Source: a bacterium
Lineage (GTDB): Bacteria > SZUA-79 > Acidulodesulfobacterales > Acidulodesulfobacteraceae
Reading direction: 5' to 3'
DNA: 7,549 nucleotides
Assembly: GCA_021813595.1 (NCBI GenBank)
Contig: JAKAKF010000086.1
Location: forward strand, 1-7,549
Shown: one piece after another, positions 1-6,501 of the stretch
How the letters are laid out: the number at the start of each line of letters is the position of its first letter
How positions within the stretch are numbered: the stretch's first letter is position 1
Made by a program: the position numbers and the translations under genes
Notes under the pieces: generated by a model
The model's database searches: none
The model's input: the letters and a program-made list of their open reading frames with translations, nothing else
What the model was told of the DNA's origin: nothing

Positions 1-844
1 TATCTAATCCTGATTTATAACCAAACAGATTATATACGTCTTTAGCCATTTTTTCGTTAATCAGCATAAGCGGAATGTTCACCGGACAGGCTCTTTCGCA
101 TTCTCCGCAGCCTATGCATCTTCCCGAAAGATGGTATGCCCTAATAAGATTCCACTGCGCATTGCCGGTCTCTTCCGAATTCGTGTCTATCCACTGCGGC
201 ATATTTTTTTCTACTATGCATCTTGAACAATAGCATAGAGGGCAAGCCTGCCTGCAGGCGTAGCATTTTATGCATTTATCGAATTCTTTAGCCCAAAAAG
301 CATTTTTCTCTTCCGCGCTCATAGATTCGAGCTTTTCTATGCCGTAATAAGGTTTGACGTTTCCCGACAAAGCAAGTTTGGGCTCTTCCGATTCTATAAG
401 AAAATCGTACAGTACCGGAATATGCTCTTCGCATATAAGGCATTTATCGTAAACCGTCGATTCAGATACGCCTGTTTCGCCTTTATCGGCAAGGTTCTGC
501 CTTATTACTCCGTTACATTCAATTCCGATAATTTTTATATTATCCCTGGAAATCTGATATTCTTGAATTAAAGCGTTAACGGCTTTCTCGTCGCAGCCTT
601 TAACGACTATGCCTATTTTTCCGAACTTTTTGACCTCCGGTTTTTTTAAGAATACCGCAAGGTCCTGAACGGCATAGTGACTGAAAGAAAGCTTTCCGGC
701 TTCCTCCGCCTTTGTAATAAAAACAGGCCTCATTCTTTGGGGATTGGAACCTTTCGCATAGCCAATTATTAGGCTGACTTCTCCGCTTTCTAAAAGGTCT
801 TTTGCAATTTTTTGCAGTTTTTCGTCGATCTTTGTATTCGCCAT
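1..844 (-). CDS. FrhB/FdhB-like multi-[4Fe-4S] protein of the Hdr operon (C-terminus off window)
   Basis: I translated this by eye from an ATG at 844. The frame stays open for 281 residues to the window edge, so the C-terminus is missing. The N-terminal part (about residues 20-140) resembles the N-terminal domain of coenzyme F420 hydrogenase/dehydrogenase beta subunits, with GYAKGSNPQRMRPVF at 28-42, a KGC at 82-84 and a CLIC pair at 135-138. A cysteine-dense ferredoxin region follows: C191, C194, C197, C201P, then extra C204, C206 and C209 (CPLCYCSRC), then a second CxxCxxCxxxCP at C243, C246, C249, C253. A Shine-Dalgarno AAGGA (854-858) overlaps the mvhD stop and lies 9 nt before the ATG, which supports translational coupling and this start. 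Position directly after mvhD suggests an electron-transfer subunit between HdrA/MvhD and a carrier or donor. FrhB homologues use F420 and FAD, but binding of either here is inference. It could instead be a Flx-type subunit of the NADH-linked Hdr-Flx complexes. The family call is fairly firm; the function is open. Confidence 0.82.
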   Translation of the reverse strand, partial: MANTKIDEKLQKIAKDLLESGEVSLIIGYAKGSNPQRMRPVFITKAEEAGKLSFSHYAVQDLAVFLKKPEVKKFGKIGIVVKGCDEKAVNALIQEYQISRDNIKIIGIECNGVIRQNLADKGETGVSESTVYDKCLICEEHIPVLYDFLIESEEPKLALSGNVKPYYGIEKLESMSAEEKNAFWAKEFDKCIKCYACRQACPLCYCSRCIVEKNMPQWIDTNSEETGNAQWNLIRAYHLSGRCIGCGECERACPVNIPLMLINEKMAKDVYNLFGYKSGLD

Positions 845-857
845 AAATATATATCCT

Positions 858-1334
858 TTATTTTTTTGTAAATATATCGGTTGATTTACCGGGCAGGGAT
901 TTAATTTTATCGGTAAATTCGTTTATTATAGAAACCCATTTGTTTCCCTCGGAAGCGCTTACCCATGAAAACTCGACCCTGTCTAAATCTACCCCGAGAT
1001 ATCCGAGCAAATCCCTGAAAGTCGCATATTTTCTTCTTGAATGATAATTGCCGCTCGTATAATGGCAGTCTCCCGGGTGGCATCCAGAAACCAGAACTCC
1101 TTTTGCCCCTTTTTTAAACGCTTCGACTATAAAAAGAGGGTCTATCCTTCCGGTGCATGGAAGCTTTATAACCCTGACGTTGTCGGAATACTTCATTCTG
1201 CTTGTTCCCGCAAGGTCTGCTCCGCTGTAAGTACACCAGTTGCAGACAAAGGCTATTATTCTGGGGTCGGCGGAGCCGTCCCCTGCAATTTTTGAATCGG
1301 TATGGTTTTCCTTTCTTACATCTTTATCTTCCAT
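858..1334 (-). CDS. mvhD: MvhD-like [2Fe-2S] electron-transfer subunit of heterodisulfide reductase
   Basis: A 158-residue protein of the MvhD/FlpD family. In methanogens this small protein joins the [NiFe] hydrogenase (or formate dehydrogenase) to HdrA through a [2Fe-2S] cluster. The family signature is clear: AFVCNWCTYSGADLAG (28-43) with C31 and C34, then LPCTGRID with C60, then SGCHPGDCHY with C85 and C90. The five cysteines are the candidate cluster ligands. After them comes the typical basic NYHSRRKY segment (96-103) and a conserved WVSASEG (123-129). It lies 33 bp after hdrA and 15 bp before the FrhB-like gene, inside one operon. The start at 1334 gives a polar N-terminal extension of about 25 residues before the family core; AAGGAG at 1345-1350, 10 nt upstream, supports this start. 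In acetogens and sulfate reducers such proteins pair HdrA with other donors, so a hydrogenase is not implied. The symbol is by homology only. Confidence 0.93.
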   Translation of the reverse strand: MEDKDVRKENHTDSKIAGDGSADPRIIAFVCNWCTYSGADLAGTSRMKYSDNVRVIKLPCTGRIDPLFIVEAFKKGAKGVLVSGCHPGDCHYTSGNYHSRRKYATFRDLLGYLGVDLDRVEFSWVSASEGNKWVSIINEFTDKIKSLPGKSTDIFTKK

Positions 1335-1344
1335 TTCCGAAAAA

Positions 1345-1350
1345 CTCCTT
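1345..1350 (-). promoter_or_regulatory. Shine-Dalgarno site deciding the mvhD start
   Basis: On the minus strand this reads AAGGAG, 10 nt before the ATG at 1334. It lies in the 33-bp gap after the hdrA stop. No alternative ATG lies between residue 1 and the conserved core, so this site supports the longer protein with the unusual N-terminal extension. Confidence 0.7.
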
Positions 1351-1367
1351 ATTTTGTTTAGTATTTT

Positions 1368-3350
1368 TTATACCGCTAAAGCCTTAATTTCGGCATATAT
1401 CTGGTCATCCATAAACCCTTTAACGTCGATAGACTTAGAGAAACAGGCATTTACGCATGCCCCGCATCCGGTGCAAAGCCCCGGATTAACGTTTGCTACT
1501 ACCTTTATGAGTTTTCCGCTCCTGTCTTTAATTTCTTTTTTGCTTATAGCATTGTAAGCGCATACTCTCTGACAGTAAAAACATGCAACGCAAGTCGCTT
1601 CGTTGACGTTCGCTATGGTTCCTTCGACCTCGTATTCGTTCTTCGAAAAAAGCCCTAATATTTTAGATGCGGCCGCAGAACCTGAAACGACGGATTCTGG
1701 AATATCCCTTGGTCCCTGCGCCATTCCGGCAAGAAAAATACCGGCAGTAGAAGACTCCGCCGGACGAAGCTTAGGATGCGATTCCGTGAAAAACCCGTAT
1801 TTATCATACGAAATCCCAAGCATCTGGGCAAGTTTGTCGGAACCTTTTTTCGGTATTACGCCGGTAGCAAGAACGACCATATCGGCGGCTATCTCTACCT
1901 GATTTCCCGAAAGGGTGTCCGCGCCTTTAACGATAAGTTTTCCTTCGTCCTCATATATTTTAGATACCCTGCCTCTCAAATAAATTGCGCCGTCCTGTTC
2001 CATAGTGCCCCTGACGAACTCTTCGTACCCCTTGCTTGTTGACCTTATATCGATATAGAAAACATAACTCTGGGAACCGTGAACCTTGTGGGCAAATAAT
2101 TTAGCATGTTTTGCCGTGTACATACAGCACACTTTTGAACAATAGGGGACGCCTTTTTCCGGATCTCTCGAACCTACGCACTGAACGAAAACAATAGTTT
2201 GCGGCGTTTTTCCGTCGGAAGGCCTTTTAATAACGCCTTCGGTGGGACCCGAAGCTGATAGAAGCCTTTCAAACTGCAAACCCGATATTACGTCTTTATA
2301 TTTTCCGTAACCGTATTCGCCGTACATAGAAGTATCCATAAGGTCGTATCCCGTCGAGGCGACTATTGCGCCTACCGTTTCTTCTATAATTTCATCCTGA
2401 AGGCTGAAATCTATACACTTAGGTCCGCAAGCATCGAAGCATTTCTGGCATTTACCGCCTTTTTTATAATGAAGGCAGACGGAACGGTCAAGCACCGGAA
2501 CAAGCGGGACCGCCTGAGGAAACGGAACGTATATAGCAGTCCTTTCGGAAAGGTTTACGTTAAATTCGCTTTTGACGTTTTTATGCATCGGACAGGCATT
2601 CCAGCATTCGCCGCATCCGGTGCAGTCTTTTTCGACTACGCTTCTCGCCTTTTTCTTTATTTTTATCTTAAAATTCCCAATATATCCGGAAATATCTTCA
2701 ACCTCCGAATATGTATATAATTTTATATTCGGGTGCTGGTTTGCTTCTACCATTTTAGGAGTCATTATACAGCTTGAACAGTCAAGGGTGGGGAAGGTTT
2801 CGTCAAGCTGTATCATTCTTCCGCCTATCGAAGGTTCTTTTTCGACAAGCAGAACCTCCACTCCGCCGTTGGCGATATCGAGAGCCGCTTGTATCCCGGA
2901 AATTCCGCCGCCGATAACTAAAGCTTTTTTATTTAAAGGAACTCTGACGTCTTCGATAGGCCTGTCTCTTTTAACCTTCTCGACCATCATTTTCATCAAA
3001 TCTACGGCTTTTGCGGTTGCCCTTTCTTTGTCTTCGTGAACCCACGAAACCTGTTCCCTTATATTGGCTATCTCGACGAAATAAGGATTTAAACCTTCCT
3101 TTGCGGCAGCCTTTCTGAATGTATTTTCGTGCATATGTGGCGAGCAGGCCGCAAGAACGATGCCCGTCAAATTCTTCTCTTTTATTATATTTCTCAAACT
3201 GTTCTGGCCGGGGTCGGAACACATGTATTTGTAATCTAACGCACTGACCACTCCCGGAATTTTAGCTGCTTCTTCTCTGACCTTCTCGACATCGACCGTT
3301 CCGGCTATGTTGGAACCGCACCAGCAAACAAATACGCCTATTCTTGCCAT
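1368..3350 (-). CDS. hdrA: Heterodisulfide reductase subunit A (FAD, multi-[4Fe-4S], electron bifurcation)
   Basis: A 660-residue, full-length HdrA, the flavoprotein that in characterised HdrABC complexes splits electron pairs between a disulfide and ferredoxin. Seen in order: an N-terminal HdrA domain with FVCWCGSNI (C9, C11), CSDPGQ (44-49) and AACSPHMHE (67-75); an FAD Rossmann motif VIGGGISG (145-152) with GGRM (176-179); the hallmark LDCSSCIMTPKM (189-200); a ferredoxin motif at C243, C246, C249, C253; a second cysteine group at C292, C301, C304, C308, C312; the HdrA motif FVQCVGSRD (388-396) with YCSKVCC (403-409); ATGVIPKKG (495-503); and two C-terminal ferredoxin motifs at C587, C590, C593, C597 and C626, C629, C632, C636. 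The full length and the separate C-terminal clusters fit HdrA rather than the shorter QmoA. GAGG (3359-3362), 8 nt before the ATG, supports the start. It sits between hdrB and mvhD. No broken motif was seen. The bifurcating role is inferred from family and context. Confidence 0.97.
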   Translation of the reverse strand: MARIGVFVCWCGSNIAGTVDVEKVREEAAKIPGVVSALDYKYMCSDPGQNSLRNIIKEKNLTGIVLAACSPHMHENTFRKAAAKEGLNPYFVEIANIREQVSWVHEDKERATAKAVDLMKMMVEKVKRDRPIEDVRVPLNKKALVIGGGISGIQAALDIANGGVEVLLVEKEPSIGGRMIQLDETFPTLDCSSCIMTPKMVEANQHPNIKLYTYSEVEDISGYIGNFKIKIKKKARSVVEKDCTGCGECWNACPMHKNVKSEFNVNLSERTAIYVPFPQAVPLVPVLDRSVCLHYKKGGKCQKCFDACGPKCIDFSLQDEIIEETVGAIVASTGYDLMDTSMYGEYGYGKYKDVISGLQFERLLSASGPTEGVIKRPSDGKTPQTIVFVQCVGSRDPEKGVPYCSKVCCMYTAKHAKLFAHKVHGSQSYVFYIDIRSTSKGYEEFVRGTMEQDGAIYLRGRVSKIYEDEGKLIVKGADTLSGNQVEIAADMVVLATGVIPKKGSDKLAQMLGISYDKYGFFTESHPKLRPAESSTAGIFLAGMAQGPRDIPESVVSGSAAASKILGLFSKNEYEVEGTIANVNEATCVACFYCQRVCAYNAISKKEIKDRSGKLIKVVANVNPGLCTGCGACVNACFSKSIDVKGFMDDQIYAEIKALAV

Positions 3351-3386
3351 AATATATACCTCGTATATCGCTCTATTTTGATTTTA

Positions 3387-3438
3387 ATTGCTTACGTACT
3401 ACGTACAACAAGATTGTTTCGCTATGCTAACAATGACA
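3387..3438. repeat. Degenerate palindromic interspersed repeat in the hdrB-hdrA gap
   Basis: The 109-bp hdrB-hdrA gap holds two tandem, similar hairpin units. The right-hand unit has a perfect 6-bp stem, ATTGTT at 3413-3418 and AACAAT at 3429-3434, around a 10-nt loop. The left-hand unit centres on a 13-bp palindrome with an odd centre, TACGTACTACGTA (3393-3405), flanked by TTG (3388-3390) and CAA (3409-3411). Both units start ATTG(C/T)TT and end AACAA(G/T)GA. Read on the minus strand, the element begins GTCATTGTTAGC and continues GCGAAACAATCT. From memory this resembles the common bacterial interspersed repeat that begins GTCATTGCGAGC and ends near GAAGCAATC, with the GC pairs of the stem replaced by AT pairs. 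The family assignment is recall, not a search. The hairpins would lie in the operon mRNA and could affect processing or the hdrA:hdrB ratio. Confidence 0.6.
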
Positions 3439-3459
3439 AATTTTTAGTTATATCTTAAT

Positions 3460-4344
3460 CTATTGTTGGTTAGTTAACTCTTTTATCTTTTTTAAAACCC
3501 TGTCGGCGGCGACCATATGTCCGTCTATTGCAAGGTCTTTGGGGTCTATTCCAAAAGAAAGGCCTAACAGCTCCGTTATAAAAAGAACGGGCAACCCAAG
3601 TTTTTCATCATATTTTCTTTCTATTTCCCTCTGCCTCACGTCTAAATTGGAATGGCAGAGCGGGCATGCTACTACGACAAGGTCTGCTCCGTTTTTTTTA
3701 ATATCGTACAATATGTTTCCGGTTAAAGCCATGACCACGTCCGGTTTGGAAAGGGAATTAATCGCCCCGCAACATTCCGTTTTAAAAGAATAATCCACAG
3801 GTTCTGCTCCCGTAAGCGCAACCAATTCATCCATAGTAACCGGATTTTCGGGGTCGTCGAACTGCATAACTTTGGGAGGCCTTACTAACAGGCATCCGTA
3901 ATACGAGGCAACCTTAATTCCGGATAAAGGCTTTTTAACCATAGATTTTATTTTATCTTTCCCTACTACGCCGATAAGAAATTCTAGCATATTGTTAATG
4001 CTCATTTCGGCATTATAAGGCATTTCTAAAGAATCCGTTATTTTCTTTTTAAGAATATCGTCGTTTTTTAATTCGTAATCGGCGTTTTTAAGCCTGTTTG
4101 AACAAGCCGCGCACGGCGCAAGAACGGATTCGTATCCGTCTTTTTCAGCTATCGCAAGATTCCTTGCGGGGAGAGCAACGGACAAATTATGATTTATGCT
4201 GTGTGCAGCGGAAGCTCCGCAACAGTTCCAGTCCGGTATTTCCTTTATCTCCATGTTTAGAACCTCGAGTATCTTTAATAAAGATACTTCATATTCGAAC
4301 GACGTTCCTTTAAGCGAACATCCGGGGTAATATGCTAATTTCAT
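3460..4344 (-). CDS. hdrB: Heterodisulfide reductase subunit B (two CCG-domain non-cubane clusters)
   Basis: A 294-residue HdrB, the catalytic disulfide-reducing subunit. Two full CCG (CX31-39CCX34-36CXXC) motifs are present. The first has C9, C41, C42, C78, C81, beginning AYYPGCSLKGTS (4-15) with WNCCGA and APCAAC. The second has C151, C191, C192, C227, C230, with YYGCLLVRPP, TECCGA and VACPLCH. In structurally studied HdrB these two sets bind two non-cubane [4Fe-4S] clusters that cleave the disulfide, and all ten cysteines are intact here. Length is normal for the family. It starts 31 bp after the hdrC stop, with GGAG at 4357-4360, a rather long 12 nt before the ATG. After it comes the longest gap of the operon, which holds a repeat element. 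The methanogen substrate CoM-S-S-CoB is not expected in a bacterium, so the physiological disulfide is unknown. A CCG-domain lactate or glycolate oxidase subunit is less likely, given the hdrC and hdrA neighbours. Confidence 0.96.
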   Translation of the reverse strand: MKLAYYPGCSLKGTSFEYEVSLLKILEVLNMEIKEIPDWNCCGASAAHSINHNLSVALPARNLAIAEKDGYESVLAPCAACSNRLKNADYELKNDDILKKKITDSLEMPYNAEMSINNMLEFLIGVVGKDKIKSMVKKPLSGIKVASYYGCLLVRPPKVMQFDDPENPVTMDELVALTGAEPVDYSFKTECCGAINSLSKPDVVMALTGNILYDIKKNGADLVVVACPLCHSNLDVRQREIERKYDEKLGLPVLFITELLGLSFGIDPKDLAIDGHMVAADRVLKKIKELTNQQ

Positions 4345-4375
4345 ATATTATGGTTTCTCCAGATAATTTTAATTT

Positions 4376-4924
4376 TTACTCAAAATCCTTAAAAATTTTA
4401 GCAATTTGATTTAAGCCGGCTATTTTTTCTCCATGCATTTTAAGTTTGCCCTTTTCAAGCATTTTAGGGGCCAAAAACATATCTCTGAACAGATGCCGCG
4501 TCTTTAACTTGTATTTGCCTACAAGCTCAAGCTCGAATATTCTGCCGTTCGACTTGACGTTGTCGAGAAATACTTCATGAAACATCTGGACTTCTTTTTC
4601 GACTTTCGACACAATACCTTTTTTCTCCGCTATTTCTCTTAGAACGTCCATAATTCCCGTAACCTCGAATCCCTTGGGGCAACGCGTGGAACAAGTATTG
4701 CAGGAGACGCACAGCCATATTGTTTTGGAACTCAACACTTTGTCTTCCATTCCGAGTTCCGTCATTTTTATAATCTGGTTTGGCGTATAATCCATCTCGA
4801 AGTTGACTGGACATCCCGCCGAACATTTACCGCACTGATAGCATTTAGCCAGCTTGTCGTGAAGCATAGATTCGACTTGCGCGGCAAAATTCCGCCTGTT
4901 TTGTTCGTTTATGACAGTTTTCAT
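4376..4924 (-). CDS. hdrC: Heterodisulfide reductase subunit C (two [4Fe-4S] clusters)
   Basis: A 182-residue HdrC, which passes electrons from HdrA to HdrB through two [4Fe-4S] clusters. Ferredoxin motif 1 is C28, C31, C34, C38P (CYQCGKCSAGCP) and motif 2 is C72, C75, C78, C82P (CVSCNTCSTRCP). The spacing and helical surroundings are those of HdrC, and the FELELVGKYKL segment (residues 130-140) is the usual C-terminal family region. No membrane segment is visible, so this is the soluble HdrC and not the DsrM/HdrE-associated type. It is the first gene of the hdrCBA-mvhD operon, about 85 nt downstream of the predicted transcription start. No Shine-Dalgarno sequence is evident before the ATG; only a weak GG lies in CCGGTATAACAAT. 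The start is chosen because it gives the standard N-terminus and no upstream in-frame alternative is obvious. Confidence 0.96.
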   Translation of the reverse strand: MKTVINEQNRRNFAAQVESMLHDKLAKCYQCGKCSAGCPVNFEMDYTPNQIIKMTELGMEDKVLSSKTIWLCVSCNTCSTRCPKGFEVTGIMDVLREIAEKKGIVSKVEKEVQMFHEVFLDNVKSNGRIFELELVGKYKLKTRHLFRDMFLAPKMLEKGKLKMHGEKIAGLNQIAKIFKDFE

Positions 4925-5016
4925 ATTGTTATACCGGAATTAGTTTAAATTTAATTATCTAATTATCTATATATATATTTTTATGAATTTTTATTAATTT
5001 CAAAATACGTCTTTTT

Positions 5017-5045
5017 ATTATAATTTATTCATAGTTTTAAGTCAA
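5017..5045 (-). promoter_or_regulatory. Sigma70-type promoter for the hdrCBA-mvhD operon
   Basis: On the minus strand, TTGACT (5045-5040) and TATAAT (5022-5017) are separated by exactly 17 bp. This is five of six and six of six matches to the -35 and -10 consensus. The -35 box lies about 28 bp after the rimO stop. Transcription would start near 5010, giving an 85-nt AT-rich leader before hdrC. The leader holds a tandem AATTATCT pair (4953-4968, plus-strand reading) but no convincing hairpin or operator. Confidence 0.75.
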
Positions 5046-5073
5046 GAAATTTTAAGCCGCAAATTAATTGTTT

Positions 5074-6411
5074 TTACGGTGCGCCTAATAAATCGTAATC
5101 CCTTGTTTTTAATATCTTAACGGACATAAAACCTTCATCGGATTTATTTCTTAAATTATTTTTTAAATCGTTTGCATACATATAAACGCATCCGTCTATA
5201 TCGGGTGCCTGAAAATAAGTCCTAAGCCTTGCGGTCTTATTGTTTGTTTCGTCGATTATCGCTTCATACGTCCGCCCTATATGGCGGGATAATATGAGCG
5301 GGATAATGGTTTTTTGGGTTTCCATTAAAATTTTATACCTTTCGGATTTTGTCTTTGCATTTACTTTTGAACCGTATCTATAAGAAGCGGCCGCTCTTTC
5401 GTCGGAATATTTAAAGACTCCGAGATTGTCGAATTCGGTTTCTTCTATAAAAGCTATAAGTTCTTTGAAATTTTCATCCGTTTCGCCTGGAAAACCGGCT
5501 ATAAGAGAAGTCCTCAATGCGGAGCCCGGAATTTCTTTTTTTAATTTTTCGATAAGGTTTATAATATCTTTTTTCGTATTTCCCCGCTTCATAAGTTTCA
5601 GGATTCGGTCGTTAATATGCTGGACGGGCATATCGATATACTTCAGGATTTTTTCTTCGTCTTTTATGAGACTTATTAAATCGTCCGTAAATAACGTTTT
5701 CATAGGATATAAATACATAAGCCTTATCCATTTTATTTCTTTTATTGCGGCAAGCTCCCTTAAAAGCCGGTATAACCCGTTTTTTATGTTTAAATCTATT
5801 CCGTAATACGAAGTGTCCTGGGAAATTATTATAAGCTCTTTAACGCCTGCTGAGGCTAAATATAAGGCTTCGTTCTTAATTTCTTCTATAGGCTTAGACC
5901 TGTAAACTCCCCTTATCGAAGGGATAGTGCAAAAAGAGCAAGCTCTGCCGCAGCCTTCGGATATTTTAAGATATGCGGTTCTTTTTAAATTAAAATGCTC
6001 CCTTTCACATTTTTCTAAAGTTTGCAGATTAAGATTTCCGCGCGCTATTTCTTTGCCGGCTATTGCGGCAAGTTCTTCTACTATTTTTTCTTCATCGAAA
6101 GTAGGCAGGAATAAATCTACTTCGGGCAGTTCCTCTTTAAGCGCGTTAAGATTGTTATTTACCATGCATCCCGCAACCGCTATATATTTTATTTTTCCAG
6201 CCTGTTTTTTACCGACGGCTTCCATAATCACGCCTATGGATTCTTTCCTTGCCGCCTCGATAAACCCGCAGGTATTAATAAGGCAGATATCGCAGTTGTC
6301 TATATCGGAAGTAAATTTTATATCCGATTTTTCAAGGCGCGTGAACATCGCTTCCGAATCCACCTGATTTTTCGGACATCCTAAGCTTATGAGATTAAAA
6401 CTGAAGGGCAT
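5074..6411 (-). CDS. rimO: Ribosomal protein S12 methylthiotransferase RimO
   Basis: A 445-residue radical-SAM methylthiotransferase of the MiaB/RimO group. It adds a methylthio group to a conserved aspartate of ribosomal protein S12. The N-terminal UPF0004 domain carries SLGCPKNQVDSE (9-20) with C12, INTCGFIEAA with C48 and AGCM with C82, the ligands of the auxiliary cluster. The radical-SAM motif CGRACSFC has C154, C158 and C161 within YLKISEGC...TIPSIRGVYRSKP. IISQDTSYYGID (195-206) is a RimO-type motif, and the C-terminal TRAM region holds RTYFQAPDIDGCVY and ends DYDLLGAP. Those RimO-specific features separate it from MiaB and MtaB. Length is typical. The ATG at 6411 gives the usual short lead into ISLGCPKN, but no Shine-Dalgarno sequence precedes it. 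It is upstream of the Hdr operon on the same strand with no terminator seen between them, so read-through is possible. A functional link to Hdr is not implied. Confidence 0.97.
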   Translation of the reverse strand: MPFSFNLISLGCPKNQVDSEAMFTRLEKSDIKFTSDIDNCDICLINTCGFIEAARKESIGVIMEAVGKKQAGKIKYIAVAGCMVNNNLNALKEELPEVDLFLPTFDEEKIVEELAAIAGKEIARGNLNLQTLEKCEREHFNLKRTAYLKISEGCGRACSFCTIPSIRGVYRSKPIEEIKNEALYLASAGVKELIIISQDTSYYGIDLNIKNGLYRLLRELAAIKEIKWIRLMYLYPMKTLFTDDLISLIKDEEKILKYIDMPVQHINDRILKLMKRGNTKKDIINLIEKLKKEIPGSALRTSLIAGFPGETDENFKELIAFIEETEFDNLGVFKYSDERAAASYRYGSKVNAKTKSERYKILMETQKTIIPLILSRHIGRTYEAIIDETNNKTARLRTYFQAPDIDGCVYMYANDLKNNLRNKSDEGFMSVKILKTRDYDLLGAP

Positions 6412-6450
6412 TTATTTTATTACGAAGGGTTTATTTTAATGTTTTTTATA

Positions 6451-6479
6451 TTGACAAATGACTTTAAAGTCATTATATT
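6451..6479 (+). promoter_or_regulatory. Promoter for the TolC-like gene
   Basis: TTGACA (6451-6456, perfect -35) and TATATT (6474-6479, one mismatch from the -10 consensus) are separated by 17 bp. Transcription would start near 6486 and leave a leader of about 85 nt. That leader contains four further TATAAT hexamers (6510, 6526, 6533, 6538) without good -35 partners. Confidence 0.72.
6457..6474. promoter_or_regulatory. 18-bp perfect palindrome, probable repressor operator
   Basis: AATGACTTTAAAGTCATT is identical to its own reverse complement over all 18 bases. It fills the whole 17-bp spacer between the -35 and -10 boxes of the TolC-like gene promoter. A dimeric repressor bound here would block RNA polymerase. 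Size and form (TGACT half-sites in inverted orientation) suit TetR- or MarR-family regulators, which often control efflux operons; the regulator itself is not in the window. The site also overlaps the weak -10 box proposed for rimO. Confidence 0.68.
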
Positions 6480-6501
6480 TATATTTATATTTTATTAACA
6501 A
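6472..6501 (-). promoter_or_regulatory. Possible weaker promoter for rimO
   Basis: On the minus strand, TTGTTA (6501-6496) and TATAAT (6477-6472) are 18 bp apart, reading toward rimO with an expected start near 6465 and a leader of about 54 nt. The -10 box is perfect and the -35 box is weak. The region is so AT-rich that chance matches are likely. Its -10 box coincides with that of the opposing TolC-like promoter, so the two could exclude each other. Confidence 0.4.

Noticed and set aside
1041..3039. Several open frames of 80-155 codons on the plus strand opposite mvhD and hdrA
   Set aside because: They lie fully antisense to genes with clear cysteine motifs, have no recognisable domain, and arise from the codon pattern of the real genes.
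1368..3350. HdrA gene read as QmoA, or as an HdrA-MvhD fusion
   Set aside because: The 660-residue length with N-terminal HdrA domain and two C-terminal ferredoxin motifs fits HdrA and not the shorter QmoA. A clear stop, gap and new SD separate it from mvhD.
4953..4980. Tandem AATTATCT and TA-rich run in the hdrC leader as an operator
   Set aside because: Two 8-bp direct copies next to simple TA repeats are likely low-complexity sequence; no inverted symmetry was seen.
5426..6367. Plus-strand open frames of 126 and 146 codons opposite rimO
   Set aside because: They are antisense shadows of a full-length RimO with no domain signature of their own.
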